Assembly (NCBI GenBank): GCA_949152475.1
Contig: OX424561.1
Location: 19,090,481-19,154,480, forward strand
Reading direction: 5' to 3'
Length of the DNA stretch: 64,000 nt
DNA from: Terebella lapidaria
Lineage: Eukaryota; Annelida; Polychaeta; Terebellida; Terebellidae
The number at the start of each line of letters is the position of its first letter. Position 1 is the first letter of the stretch. Shown here piece by piece: positions 13,801-23,792 of this stretch. The position numbers and the translations under genes are program-made. The notes below the pieces were generated by a model. That model saw nothing but the letters and a program-made list of their open reading frames with translations, was not told the DNA's origin and did not search any database.

Positions 13801-16800
13801 GTGTCAACCAATCAGGAGCCTGGAACCTAATCCATCCCCTTTGCTCAAAGTTTGGGCTCGGTAAATGTAACATGTCAAACTGGGGTGGCAAACTATAAAT
13901 AAACATGAATTCATAATTATTCAACAACACTGGTTTCAGCATGGATGTTTGTCCTTTTTGACAATAATAAGCTTGCCCGAGTTGTTGTTTGTATTTCAGG
14001 CCTGTCAGGAGTCTAGACTAGAGATATAAGTACGTCTTGACATTGTTGGGGAGCCACATCTAAGTATTGATTCTACTGTGTTAGGAAAACGTGGAACTTA
14101 GTCTCTGCTGCGCATGCGTAAGTTTCAAGTTTTTTGTTTACAAGTACATGGTTATTACATGAATGGTTTATCAAATAACCATGCCACTTCCCCAGGCCCT
14201 GTAAATACCCGTTTGCGAATCTGGTATTTTTTGCTTGGGGCCTACATACAAGTACATCAACACATAAATACTTACGATGTAAATATTTACATACAGTTTT
14301 CTATTTTGTTATCTATCTATCTATTTTTACATACAATTATAAACTATTTTGCAAAATTGGCTATTTTGGAACATTATGTGGTACATGTAGGCCACATTCC
14401 ATGCATACCAGGTATTTATATGTGTTTTCTTATTAGTTAGTTATCACACAAAATGCACTTCAACACAAAATGTTACTTCAAATAAATTTTATCTTTGATC
14501 AAATGGCGAAATCTCATGCAGGCGTGAATGCTACTTGCCACAAGGGGAAATGCCCTGAAAGGATCAAGCCTGATGCACTGACACTGAAAATTGTAAAATA
14601 TTGTAATCTCATAATGAAGTGTGCACAAAAAGTGTAACTGCCAAGCCACGAGAGCCCTATATATTGATAAACCAAATCCTATCAGGAGTATTAAGTAAGA
14701 TATATATTATATGTAAAATCTGAATGTTGTTAGATGATAGAAATTGGTTTTCCTGTTGAGCCAGTAACATTGGTACATGTAAAACTTTGATGTATACATG
14801 TATTACCGGTACTTGCATACTAGTATCACCGGTAAGAGATGTAAGGACCAAATTACAAAATATACCATCACCCCATGAGTTTGCAATCAATGATCATGGC
14901 TTACCATATAACTACACTCAAATACAGAATTACAACATCACACGTTTACATTTGTATAAACATACGGGTATCCAATAAACTGACAAAACTGTGTGAGCAT
15001 GGTGTTGACTGGTGGAGCTTTGGTTCTCGACTGACAATCATCCTGACAGATTGGTGCATAGATAATGTATACTATTAAACGGGAATTTTTTGCGACTTGA
15101 GAATTTCATGGCTTTGATGTCCAGACGATTTCGCAGCGTTTTAATTTCGTGGTTGAAGAATGAAGATCAATAGATTTCATGAGACAATAATTGCATGTCA
15201 CTTTTATCGGTTTGCACTAAGAAAACATTTAACATGTTATTTAGGTCCTAATTGCAATAGATATTATGTGACATTTCTCCCCCACATAGTTGTTGGGCCT
15301 TACGACTGACACAATTCACAGGGGAATAGCAATCTAGCACTGACAATAATTCACACCTTGCACAATAACACTGCTCGTGTCATTTTATATTTCATGATCA
15401 TTCTATGGTATTATATTATCGGTAGATAGGGGCCTACAGTACTGATTTTGCAAAACCTCACCAAAATGCTAGCACAAGTAACCTGGCATTTAGCACGCGT
15501 TCGCCCAACTTCGCCTGACGTAGCATCATGCGATTTGATGCTAGCATTGTGTATGCGAGCATTGCTCAATGCTAGCATCACTTCTTGGCACTGTGGCACA
15601 ATAAAAGCATTTCGCATTTCGTATTTTTTTGTGAAGGCCATTATATGCTCGCATATGCTTGCAAACACATGGTCGAGTGGTTTATAGACAGTCTGTATCA
15701 TGTTGATCGTATGGGCAAATGCAGTGTTCAAGTTCAGTTCATATTAAAGTCTGTATTTGCGTCCGAAAATAAGGATGCTCGCATCTGTGCGAGACAATGC
15801 GCGCCTGTTCAACAAGACGGCCGCCTGAGCTAGCATCAAGTCGCACGTAATCACATTATCGCACGGCCTTGCATTTAGCATGTAGCATTCGCATGGCTAG
15901 TGAGGTTTTCTGAAATCATTACTGTAAATACAACAATAACAGAAACACATATTTTTATTTTTCGTGGCAGCCTAATGTTCACGAGCTTCTTAACTTAGCG
16001 ATTGCCTTTCTACCACAAATTCGCAAAGTAAAACGCATGCAAAAATTACTTATTTTATAGTATTCTGATTTTCTCAACTCACTTACACCATTTTTTAGAT
16101 GTTCCATGACTGTTGAGAAGCATGGATAGTGATCCTCCAAACGAACAAAATCAGTTCGATGTTTGACAGCTTCAAAACCGCACTCAGCATCATAATCATA
16201 CATTTTTATCACTTGATATGACCAGTAAGTTAATTATCCTGGATAATCACATTTTTGTGTACATTTTCTGCATGTTTGAAAAGTATAAACCAAATTGACG
16301 AACTACCTCTGTTCGAATCATGCATTTTCAGTGTTTTGGTTGTCGTGCAACGTCACAGGTTGCATGCCCCCTTACACATGTTACACGGTGTGCATACAAA
16401 TCGGAACTGAATCAACTGATCATGGCGCAAGTCCCTTGTTATAGGTAGTGATCAGTTCCCCATATGTACAAGGTGCAAGTAATCTGAGTAGTACTGTTGC
16501 TTCCACCTCATAAATCTTTTGTGATCCACTTGGATGTTACTTTCGTGTAGTGCATGAATTTATGGTGTGAAAACCGCCTGTTTAATACGGAGTCATCATG
16601 CTAAAAATTAAAGTCAGTGAAAACTGTTTAGAATCTCTAATTGAATTAGTTCAAGAGCATAGGTGTTTTGGCCGAAGTATCATACACTGCGCCTTAATAC
16701 TACTCGTCCACTAAACACATGCCATTTAATCCGTCTGTCACCTTTTTAATCCTTATTGAATATAGAAGAAGGCGCAGTGTATGATACTTGGGCCGGTGTT

Positions 16801-18408
16801 TTTATGACCAACAATAAATCCATACCATAAAGATGCCGTCAGACAGGAAAATAATAATATGGAGCAGCAGTGTAGGCCTACAATGTCTGCATCAGCAGCA
16901 GTTCACATGAACTTCACAGGCTATTATCATATAATGTTTCATACCTGGTAATCATAATATGACGGACACATCAAGACAGTGGTTATGCATACAGACAATG
17001 TTGACGGACAGACACGCTGACGTAGCTTAACACTGTTTCAGGGCTAATTAGTGTACCTCCTTGTGGAAGAAGAAATTCAGCTAGTTTTTCAGACTTCTGA
17101 CATCTCTCAAATATATCTACATGTAGTAGTAAGAACCTGGTAAGTACGGTATATTACAATATAATATACTCTGATTTTTCTAACTTGTTTACACTGGTTT
17201 TTTGGCGATGTTTGCGATGCTAAATTGTATCGTTCCATAATGTGACATACTTCCCATGGGAGTCAAACAGCAATTTTCTACCAAAATTCAGCCTTCTATC
17301 GCAAAAATTGAAGAAGATGGCAATCTACCTCAATGTTAAAGTTCAGCCCAAAACGGAATCTCGAGAATCTGAGCCTATTCGTGGAATTGGTTCTGTTTAT
17401 AACCATCAGGATTCGAAGTATTATTGTAATTTTGAACCAGTGGACACATTGGGGTGTATTCTACACAAACATGTTGACTTTGAAAGATTGCACCACTACA
17501 AAACCAAGCAAATGCACAAAATTGTGTCAGACCCAGAAATTAAATGACGAAGCTGATTTGAACATTGCCATTGGGATAGACTGCCAACTTTGTAAATTTT
17601 CGCGATAGGAGTCTGAAATTTGATATAAAATTGCCGTTTGACTCTTGTTATAAAATTGCCGTTTGACTCCCAGGTGAAGTATGCCAAGTTATAGAACGAT
17701 ATCATTCAGCATCGCAAAAATATCGCCAAAAACCGAGTAAGGTGCGGTATTCGACTTTCACCATGGTGATCTAACCCCCCTCATTGGTTAGATAGACCCC
17801 TAGCACCAACTCAAATATACCATAGCTCACTAATGTGCTCATACCGCACCTTGAACCAAAAACCGGTGTAAACAACTTAGGAAAATCAGAGTAAACACAC
17901 ATACATACATTTCTGGACAAATAGGGTATGATTAATACTAGCGGGTATGGTATAGTCGATAGGCTAGATCTATACGTAAGCTAGAGAATCTTACTATCAG
18001 AGTTACGAGTCATCCGACCTAAATTCACCGCATCCCAAAATTCGCCAACTCAATATTATCAGAGCTCAAAAACTCGTTTTCTGGAGAAAAAACTGCTGGT
18101 GCAAAGATTGAATATCAGAGTCTCGATTGATGATAGAACTGGTTGGTTTCGTTTGCATTACAAGGTCTGAAAACCCTGTTGGCGAATTTGGGAATGCGGC
18201 GAAATTAGGACGGACGGCTCATAGTGAGTAGGCCTGTGCGCAGCCCACTGCAGCATGACTGCAGCCTGCAGGTGCCAGACTCTGACTGAGGCTGTGAGTA
18301 TCTCAGTACATGTCTCAGTATGCTATGGGCTTATGGCTGTCAGTGTCAGTCAGTGACAGTGTGATACGGTGTGATATCTTACCTTCGTTTTCCTTTGCGG
18401 CTGGCCAT
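1725..18408 (-). CDS. HIF1A: HIF-alpha gene, 5' part (bHLH and start of PAS-A)
   Basis: Hypoxia-inducible factor alpha subunit, a nuclear bHLH-PAS transcription factor that pairs with ARNT. Visible coding exons on the minus strand are a distal exon 1 (18408-18383), a proximal exon 1 (4633-4623), exon 2 (2434-2247) and exon 3 (1879-1725). Either first exon ends in phase 2 and fits exon 2, which ends in phase 1; exon 3 ends in phase 0. The basic region ([20 protein letters not shown]) and helix 2 ([19 protein letters not shown]) are diagnostic for HIF-alpha. Exon 3 aligns with the start of PAS-A and ends at GLTQ, the place where vertebrate HIF-alpha genes also have an intron. PAS-B, the oxygen-dependent degradation domain and the transactivation domains would lie left of position 1. 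I cannot tell HIF1A from EPAS1; a single pre-duplication orthologue is likely in an invertebrate. Confidence 0.9.
2247..2434 (-). CDS. HIF1A: HIF-alpha exon 2, bHLH domain
   Basis: A 188-bp exon. The acceptor is TTTTCAG at 2441-2435 and the donor is GCAG|GTGAGG at 2250-2241. It encodes the whole basic helix-loop-helix. The basic region contacts the RCGTG core of hypoxia response elements. The residue that is Ser in human HIF1A and Cys in EPAS1 is Cys here (AARCRR). The loop contains [14 protein letters not shown]. Length and both splice phases match the vertebrate exon. Confidence 0.92.
2435..4622. other. HIF-alpha intron between proximal exon 1 and exon 2
   Basis: AT-rich intron with many tacatgta words, pyrimidine runs near 3690-3720 and no coding signal. 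There is an isolated CACGTG near 3512. Confidence 0.6.
4623..4633 (-). CDS. HIF1A: HIF-alpha alternative proximal first exon (MPY-R)
   Basis: ATG CCT TAC AG is followed by a textbook GTAAGA donor. Spliced to exon 2 it gives MPYRNSEKRK in the correct phase 2. The ATG has a purine at -3. Upstream (about 5.1-5.6 kb) the sequence becomes GC-richer and holds a CCAAT box on the minus strand, so an internal promoter is reasonable. Vertebrate HIF1A also uses alternative first exons. It could be a chance ATG next to a real 5'UTR donor. Confidence 0.5.
5100..5600 (-). promoter_or_regulatory. Possible proximal HIF-alpha promoter and 5'UTR
   Basis: A locally GC-richer stretch about 0.5-1 kb upstream of the proximal HIF-alpha ATG. 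On the minus strand it holds a good CCAAT box (AGCCAATCAG at about 5463-5472). No TATA box or transcription start can be fixed. Inference only. Confidence 0.3.
5650..8290. other. HIF-alpha distal intron, no gene seen
   Basis: AT-rich sequence with a C tract at about 6578-6592 and tacatgta words. No ORF here resembles a known protein and no consistent exon chain was found. Confidence 0.5.
8320..9412 (+). mobile_element. LINE (non-LTR retrotransposon) 3' remnant
   Basis: The plus strand carries broken pieces of a reverse transcriptase C-terminal region. One piece is [17 protein letters not shown] then TDKYT. Another has [11 protein letters not shown] and [18 protein letters not shown] third has [20 protein letters not shown] with RPCQCG, which matches the common LINE tail (R.SSH..RIE.GRW.R.P and a C.CG motif). 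Several stops and frame changes show it is dead. The 3' end has a T-rich stretch and AATAAA near 9402-9412. It lies antisense in the distal HIF-alpha intron. The clade (CR1 or RTE-like) cannot be fixed. Confidence 0.7.
9686..9992 (-). other. Unrecognised coding-like fragment with poly-G tract
   Basis: Two minus-strand frames look protein-like in succession: [18 protein letters not shown], then [17 protein letters not shown] with DGVVLFTYS. They are interrupted by a frame change and a G/C tract of about 16 bases near 9820-9835. I do not recognise a family. It may be an eroded exon, a pseudogene or chance. Confidence 0.2.
9993..11590. other. HIF-alpha distal intron, no gene seen
   Basis: No recognisable feature. 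One 125-codon minus ORF at 11007-11384 has no known motif, biased composition and no matching splice chain. Confidence 0.45.
11590..11835. repeat. Degenerate tandem repeat of about 110 bp
   Basis: The phrase gtggagtaaaaacaaaattc with a following ttttatttaattcaa recurs about three times with drift. It is an old tandem duplication. Confidence 0.55.
12222..12416. repeat. 48-bp tandem repeat, four copies
   Basis: Four head-to-tail copies of a 48-bp unit containing gaatatttgggcacattatg and accactcacaaatccagg. Units differ at a few bases. Forty-eight is divisible by three, so a 16-codon periodic ORF appears on the minus strand; it has no known homologue and is most likely incidental. It lies in the distal HIF-alpha intron. 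Confidence 0.85.
12420..15450. other. HIF-alpha distal intron, no gene seen
   Basis: AT-rich and tacatgta-rich, with short ORFs only. A GC-richer patch at about 13700-13860 has an 80-codon minus ORF without known motifs. Confidence 0.45.
15452..15909. mobile_element. MITE with aaaacctcac termini
   Basis: The ends are inverted: aaaacctcac on the left and gtgaggtttt on the right. The interior carries many copies of gatgctagcat-like words and GC-richer sequence than the flanks. About 458 bp. Non-autonomous; superfamily unknown. Confidence 0.6.
16675..16789. repeat. Perfect 21-bp inverted repeat
   Basis: The arms at 16675-16695 and 16769-16789 are exact reverse complements (aagtatcatacactgcgcct plus t) around a 73-base loop. 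It may be a tiny foldback element. Confidence 0.7.
17165..17893. mobile_element. Long-TIR foldback MITE, copy 1
   Basis: The ends are inverted: tactctgatttttctaactt on the left and the complement aaaatcagagta on the right. The inverted arms run for about 190 bp and enclose about 200 bp of unique sequence. A different MITE (17736-17855) sits inside the right arm. A second, more intact copy lies at 27549-28120 and a fragment at 44480-44670. TA at the ends is compatible with a Tc1/mariner-type target. It is in the distal HIF-alpha intron. Confidence 0.8.
17736..17855. mobile_element. 120-bp MITE with 10-bp target duplication, copy 1
   Basis: The TIR is aaggtgcggta and the element is flanked by a direct repeat ccaaaaaccg (17726-17735 and 17856-17865). 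Its relative at 21307-21427 is in inverted orientation. The 9-10-bp target duplications fit a Mutator-like origin. It is inserted inside the foldback MITE. Confidence 0.85.
18011..18222. mobile_element. MITE with gtccgtcctaaattcg-type TIR, copy A
   Basis: About 210 bp. The inverted ends are similar to ccgtcctaaattcgccgcat with cccaaaattcgccaac. It matches the element at 55707-55920 in opposite orientation. The superfamily is unassigned. It ends about 160 bp from the distal HIF-alpha first exon. Confidence 0.8.
18383..18408 (-). CDS. HIF1A: HIF-alpha distal first exon (MASRKGKR)
   Basis: The start codon has a good context (A at -3, G at +4) and is followed by eight codons, MASRKGKR. The exon then ends in AG before a GTAAGA donor, in phase 2. 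Joined to exon 2 this gives [21 protein letters not shown] short basic leader before the bHLH is typical of HIF-alpha and EPAS1 proteins. The exon lies about 16 kb upstream of exon 2. Sequence just upstream on the minus strand is a plausible 5'UTR. The assignment is inferred from phase, donor and leader composition. Confidence 0.7.
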
Positions 18409-19230
18409 TGTCAGTGACAATGGATGAATGTCTCTCGTTCACTGCAATATGCGGATTTTTGTGACTTCCCACCGACTTTATATATGTGTATTGCCTTGTT
18501 TATTGTTTACAACGATTCTTGTTTTCGTTTCACATTCTGCAGTCTATACTCACTGACCCAATAGTTAGGGAGCGTCCATTTTCTGACACATATCCATGAT
18601 ATCGATCGTTCTCTATCCTGGACCTCAGTCAGGTCGGGTTATTTGATATCTCGATTTATTTGTTATCGGGTCAGGCCTAATAGGGTCAGCAGGGGGATTT
18701 TTCCTAAATTAAAAAGCGGATATCTATATATAGATTTATTATTGAGGCATATCAAATAACTGCCTCCGAAACTCAGATATATTTTCTCGTTTGTTAAATT
18801 TGTTGTTGTTTAAAAATTGTTTTTGTTGTTGTTGTTGTTTAACATGTGTGGCCCCGGGATGTGTGGAAACAATCAAATTGTGTGTCAATTAAGGAATCAA
18901 GTTAAAAACAAAGTCTAGACCGATTTATAACATATAACAAGAAAACAGGATACGTGCTGACTTAATATAGCCTAGGCCTATGCCTATAGGCTATAAGCTC
19001 ATCTGTACAGGATGTCCGTACATATATCTATATGTCACATTTACTATTGTAGGTAATTTTCTGTGCATTGCTGTCCACATGGTCTATGGGCAGACAATTT
19101 GTATTTAATAAAGTAACATATGCATACATTGGAGCCAGACCCCAGCCCCCCCCCCCCCCCCCCCCCACTTGCCTTATAAACCGGCATGCATTCACATTTG
19201 ACACATTGATGCCATAACTCGTTTACAATG
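18409..19230. other. Upstream of distal HIF-alpha exon 1
   Basis: 5'UTR and promoter are expected just right of 18408, but no TATA box or clear motif can be named. There is a (ttg)n patch near 18800-18840 and a C tract at about 19147-19167. Confidence 0.4.
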
Positions 19231-19232
19231 GG

Positions 19233-19409
19233 ATAATGACATTGTTCCGACACCTCACTGATCCGACACCCCAATGTTCCGACACACCACTGTCATCAAA
19301 CTGTATTGAAACACTATTGTGTTGGATCCAACTGTCATCTAACTGTATTGAAACACTCTTGTGTCGGAACATCGGGGAGTCGGAACAGTGGGGTGTCGGA
19401 ATATAGGGT
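19233..19409. mobile_element. MITE with tgttccgacacc repeats, copy 1
   Basis: An inverted-repeat element. The left end has attgttccgacacc words and the right end has ggtgtcggaac words; the interior reads ctgtcatctaactgtattga. A related, partly deleted copy is at 21601-21725. Confidence 0.7.
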
Positions 19410-19744
19410 AGACCCCAACTGAAGAATGAAAACATTTAGTGTACAAGTATTGCAACTGTGAGCAGCGCAGTCAAAATATTTTTGAAATGTTCCCAAAACT
19501 GTGCCCTGAATTATGACATGAATATAATAACTGTTACCTTAATTGTTAACTTAATCAGTAGGCCCTAATATATACATACCTATATATTCTTCATATTGGG
19601 CTCCATAGTTACTGGCATTATCATGACGTTGCCTCTATATTAATTCATCACTTGTTACAGTCATCATGCATTTTGAAATTAATTTTTTCAGCGAGTTATA
19701 TAGTACTCTATGGAGATATTAGACCTACATTTAAAAATTATACT

Positions 19745-21300
19745 AAAGTCTAATATAGGTTGAATCACCGGGCATTTTTAGTTTTAACCATTGGAAGTAT
19801 GACCTTGAAATGACCACCAGTCAACCCAATGTCATCTTGGTCAAGTTCAGGCTCACCAAAAGAGTCACCATTGTATGATTTTTCATATGCTCATAATGCA
19901 ATAATCAGCTCAAACTTTTTTCTGTAACGGCTAATACACATTCAATGCAAGGAGTGACCTTGGGATTTGGCCTTCAGGATCATATGAAGATCAAGTTCCA
20001 GTTCCCAAATGATGTGCAATATAAATTACCTATATGCTTCAGACGTGGGATTGAACACGCGAGGTCATCAGAGGTCAAATTCAAAAGACACCATTAATTA
20101 TGCCATATATGACTTTCTATATGCTCATAAGACAAACATAAGCTAGGTCTACAACTGAGCATTTTGTCTGTACAAGCGAACTTACACATTTTCGGTCAGG
20201 CATAACCCTGAAATTTAGCCTTCAAGGTCATCTGAGGTCAAGTTCAAGATCACCAATCAAAAGTGCACCATATATAACTTCCTACACGCCTATATTATAA
20301 ACATAAACTCTATGTACAAGTATTTTGACCCCAGAAGCCAACTTGAACATACCAGTCATTCATGGGCACTTTGGGCACACATACCAGGCTTTACGAGCCA
20401 TTTAAAGCTCTCCATTCTTACATCCAAGATCGAGGACCCTAATTAGCATGTTCTAAAGAAAATATCTCGAAACATGCAGATGAGATGAGATAAACCAAGG
20501 CCAAAAGTAGGCAATTTTCAATATATTGAAGGTCAAACCCAAGGCCACCACACAAACCGCCATATGACTTCCTATTTGAAAATGCTAATATCGAAGCTCT
20601 ATCTTCAAGCGTTCTAGATGAACAGTTGTGGCAGCTCCCATTACATGTATGCAGAAAAAAGTCTTTTGTCAATGGGGCATTTTTTTTTTTGGCTGAAAAT
20701 GGTCCAAAACGGATAGTAAAGTGATTTCAGACCCAAAAAATGTTGGGTTTCTAAAATTTAAATTTTAAATTTAAACTAATTTATTTTACAACAATTGACG
20801 AACAAGATATATCCAGTTGGCTCGGATCTTGGCGTAAGGGAGGTCATTATCGTCGGAGGACACCAGAGAACCTGGTGAAAACCCAGTTTGGCGACCACAT
20901 ACCATCTCACATACTGCCGATGCCGGGTATCGAACCCGCGCCCAAACCGAAGTCAGCCCACATACGAACTGAGCTAACCGAGCAACCAATTGTTTTCTTT
21001 AATTGACTTGTCGAAAAAAAATCAAAATGGCCGCAGCATGCAGACCGGCTATTCAAGGGCAACCAAACATATAAACGTCACAAAGGTATATAAGGGGAAT
21101 TTTTTGAAACAAAACTCTCAAAACTGGTGGAACAGTTTTCGAGAAAATGGCCCTCAAAGTCAGAAACTGGCCGTTTTTTCGTAAAAATTAAAAATGGCCG
21201 CAATTTTGAAAAAAAAAAAACCTCGAGATTCATAACACTAAACATACCAAGAAATTTCACGAAGATTCTACTGTAAACTTGAACGGTATTTCAGCGATCT
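19745..21300 (+). mobile_element. Old copy of the GGTCA-rich element
   Basis: It shares with the MED17-intron elements the motifs aaggtcatc and aggtcaaattcaa, the block caaaatggccgc, then aagggcaaccaaac and tataaggggaa. It is much diverged, so older. A tRNA-derived SINE (20795-20998) interrupts it and a 120-bp MITE follows at 21307. Clear termini with the ggttaccggac hairpin are not visible. Confidence 0.65.
20795..20998 (-). mobile_element. tRNA-derived SINE
   Basis: On the minus strand there is a tRNA-like head with A box ggttagctcagttcg and B box gggttcgatacccg, followed by a conserved-looking body (accaggttctctggtgtcc). It is inserted in the old GGTCA element. Pol III promoter boxes are visible; a full tRNA fold was not checked. 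Confidence 0.75.
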
Positions 21301-21306
21301 ATTTGG

Positions 21307-21427
21307 TTTAAGGTGCGGTACGAGCACATTAGTGAGCTATAGTATATTTGAGTTGGTGCTAGGGGCCTCTCTAGCCAATGAGGGGGGTTAGATCACCATG
21401 GTGAAAGTCAAATACCGCACCTTAGTC
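21307..21427. mobile_element. 121-bp MITE with 9-bp target duplication, copy 2
   Basis: Same family as 17736-17855, with TIR aaggtgcggta. It is flanked by tctatttgg on both sides (21298-21306 and 21428-21436). It lies at the end of the old GGTCA element. Confidence 0.85.
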
Positions 21428-21600
21428 TCTATTTGGGGACCTGAAAACTATATAGGTCCAAACATGAGCATTATAGCAATTCTTTGCATGACCATATAGG
21501 ACCTAGCTATATATGCACGATACTAGTCTGGTGTGGTAAGCTGATACATGTAAGAGCATCACACTCGGCGATGGCACGTGCCAGTGATCGTGAGGGATAA

Positions 21601-21725
21601 ATGACATTGTTCTGACACCCAAATGTTCCGACACCCCACTGTCATCTAACTGTTGTGTCGGATCTAACTGTCAAAAAACTGTATTAAAACACATGTTGTG
21701 TAGGAACAATGGGGTGTTGGAACAT
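21601..21725. mobile_element. MITE with tgttccgacacc repeats, copy 2
   Basis: A shortened relative of 19233-19409 (ccgacaccccactgtcatct near the left end, aatggggtgttggaacat at the right). It abuts the next MITE directly. Confidence 0.65.
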
Positions 21726-22257
21726 ACACTGAAAAAATTACCTCGTCATAAACTCGTCATTATGACAAACTTATGGGTTGTCTTCCCAAAAAACACGTTT
21801 TTGACGAGGGTAAAGTCGGCCTTGTTAAAGAACTCGTCACATTGACAACTTTGTGTCGTCATATGCAGTGCCACATACAGACACCATTTTTATGTTCAAT
21901 GTCATGCATGTTAAAGCAGACTTGCAGTGTGCTTGACAGCACAAGAACTTGACACGTCGTCAAGTGCATTTGACGCAGTTGTGACTTTGGGCAGAGTTGC
22001 TCTGGACTCTGTGTGCGTGCAGTGCATGGCCCATCTCTCGTAGAAGTTAATAAAATTTGATATTGCTGCAATAGTATATTATTCCAAATTTGCATAGTAG
22101 GCCTACAGATGAAGAGGATTTGACAAGTATTTGACAAGTTTACGGTTGTCAAAATTTGTCGCCGACGAGGTTAAAGTTCTCCGTTTTGGCACAGTCAAAT
22201 TGACAGTCGAAAACTTGTCATTTTGACAATTTTATGACAAGGTTATTTTTTCAGTGT
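21726..22257. mobile_element. MITE with acactgaaaaaa termini
   Basis: About 530 bp. The inverted ends are acactgaaaaaattacctcg and the complement of tttttcagtgt. The interior is rich in short ttgacaagt and gacgagg words in both orientations. The superfamily is uncertain. It stands directly next to another MITE. Confidence 0.8.
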
Positions 22258-23240
22258 AGGCGCTGGACGCCCATCGTGTTGCGTGGTAATGTGGAGTTGG
22301 TTGGACTCTTATGAGATAAGCTCGCATTTGAATCGTTCTGTAATGTTTCATTTTATTTAGAGCGTTGGGCTTCATCGAGCATAAAATAGTATAACTGGAT
22401 TTGAAACGAATTATTTACTATTCATAATATTAATCTGGTAAATCTCTTAACATTATTGTCATAATGAAGTATCCCGCAGTAAGTGTCCTTCAAAAAACAA
22501 GGTCACACGACTTGTTTACACCAGCGCCGTCTACTGAAGAGGGAAGAAAGTTCTGGACTATTCTCAAGTTTTCTCGATGTACCTACCAGATGGCAGCACT
22601 GTATCACAAGGTCGTGTGGAATATTTTCAAACATCATGACGACACCTTCAAAATATCATGACGTTCGAAATGTGTTGGTCAAAATCCATGAAATAATTAT
22701 TAAGCACATGGCCACCTTAATGAAATATAATGAATTGTAAATAATTATTTCTTATATATTATAGTTAATCTGACGCCTGCATTTGTTTTAATTATGGAAA
22801 TGTTAAATATCTCGAATCATGTAAGTTTGAAGGTGCACCGATAGTTTACATGCATGAATAAAGGATAAATATCAAATTCTTTTATCGAATAATTGTTCAG
22901 ACACCAGCTATGAACTATCCATGAATCCGTATTAGAATCTAGTATTTATGTGATATTCCAGTGAGCTTGGAATTATGACCAGTGATCACCAGTTGGAAGC
23001 AGTCTTGTTTTGTGTCTTTCTACTAATAAGGAGGATGTTGCATGCTACATTAATGAACCCGAGTTGACCAGTAGTGACCAGAGCTTTGTTGTGACTAAGA
23101 TACAATTCCCACCAAAACACCATTAGCTACCACTACAATACTGCAAATGAGCTCACTTTTAGAATCATTTTGTTCACTATAGTGAAAGGATGGCATGTCA
23201 CATTGATATAATATATCCTACAACAGGAAAACAATTGAAG
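22258..23240. other. Intergenic between HIF-alpha and MED17
   Basis: No recognisable gene. A direct duplication of about 75 bp (ggatgacatg, cctacaacagggaaa and agatgaaatg words) lies at about 23185-23340, at the expected MED17 3' end. Confidence 0.5.
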
Positions 23241-23244
23241 AGAT

Positions 23245-23792
23245 GAAATGTTTATTTAGAAAGGATGACATGACAGTCACACTGATATAATCAAACCTAC
23301 AACAGGGAAACGGTCGAACAGATGAAATGACTATTTTTATTTCCATGAACTTGCAATGACACATGCACCTGGAAGACAGCTTCATGTTTTGTCATCCTTT
23401 AGATGTCCCTTTAAAAGTGCATGCAGCCTGAGCTCATACCCAATACATTCGATTACAGTTCACACAGCTGTTTTGCTATAATATCAAATACCATGACAGC
23501 AAACTATATCCAGTGTGAGAGTATGCCCACAAATACACCTGGATAGACTCTCTAAAATTGGCAACGGTGTACTGGGTAAGCAAAGTTTATCTGAGGAATC
23601 ATGACTGATGTGCTTCCAAATCGCACGAAAAGATACAATAGCACTCAATTGGATATGTGCATGATCAGCAATACCAAATTTTTCTTTGAGATTTTGCTGA
23701 AACATAACTCCCAAGTTTCAATCAAGTACCAGAGTCATGCACATGAATACATAATTTTTCTTCCGATAACATGGTAATCAAACTTGTAACAA
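23245..23792 (-). other. MED17 3'UTR and possible poly(A) signals
   Basis: On the minus strand AATAAA occurs at 23342-23337 and 23256-23251, about 450-540 bp past the stop codon. The cleavage site is not fixed. The region includes one arm of a 75-bp direct duplication. Confidence 0.45.
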
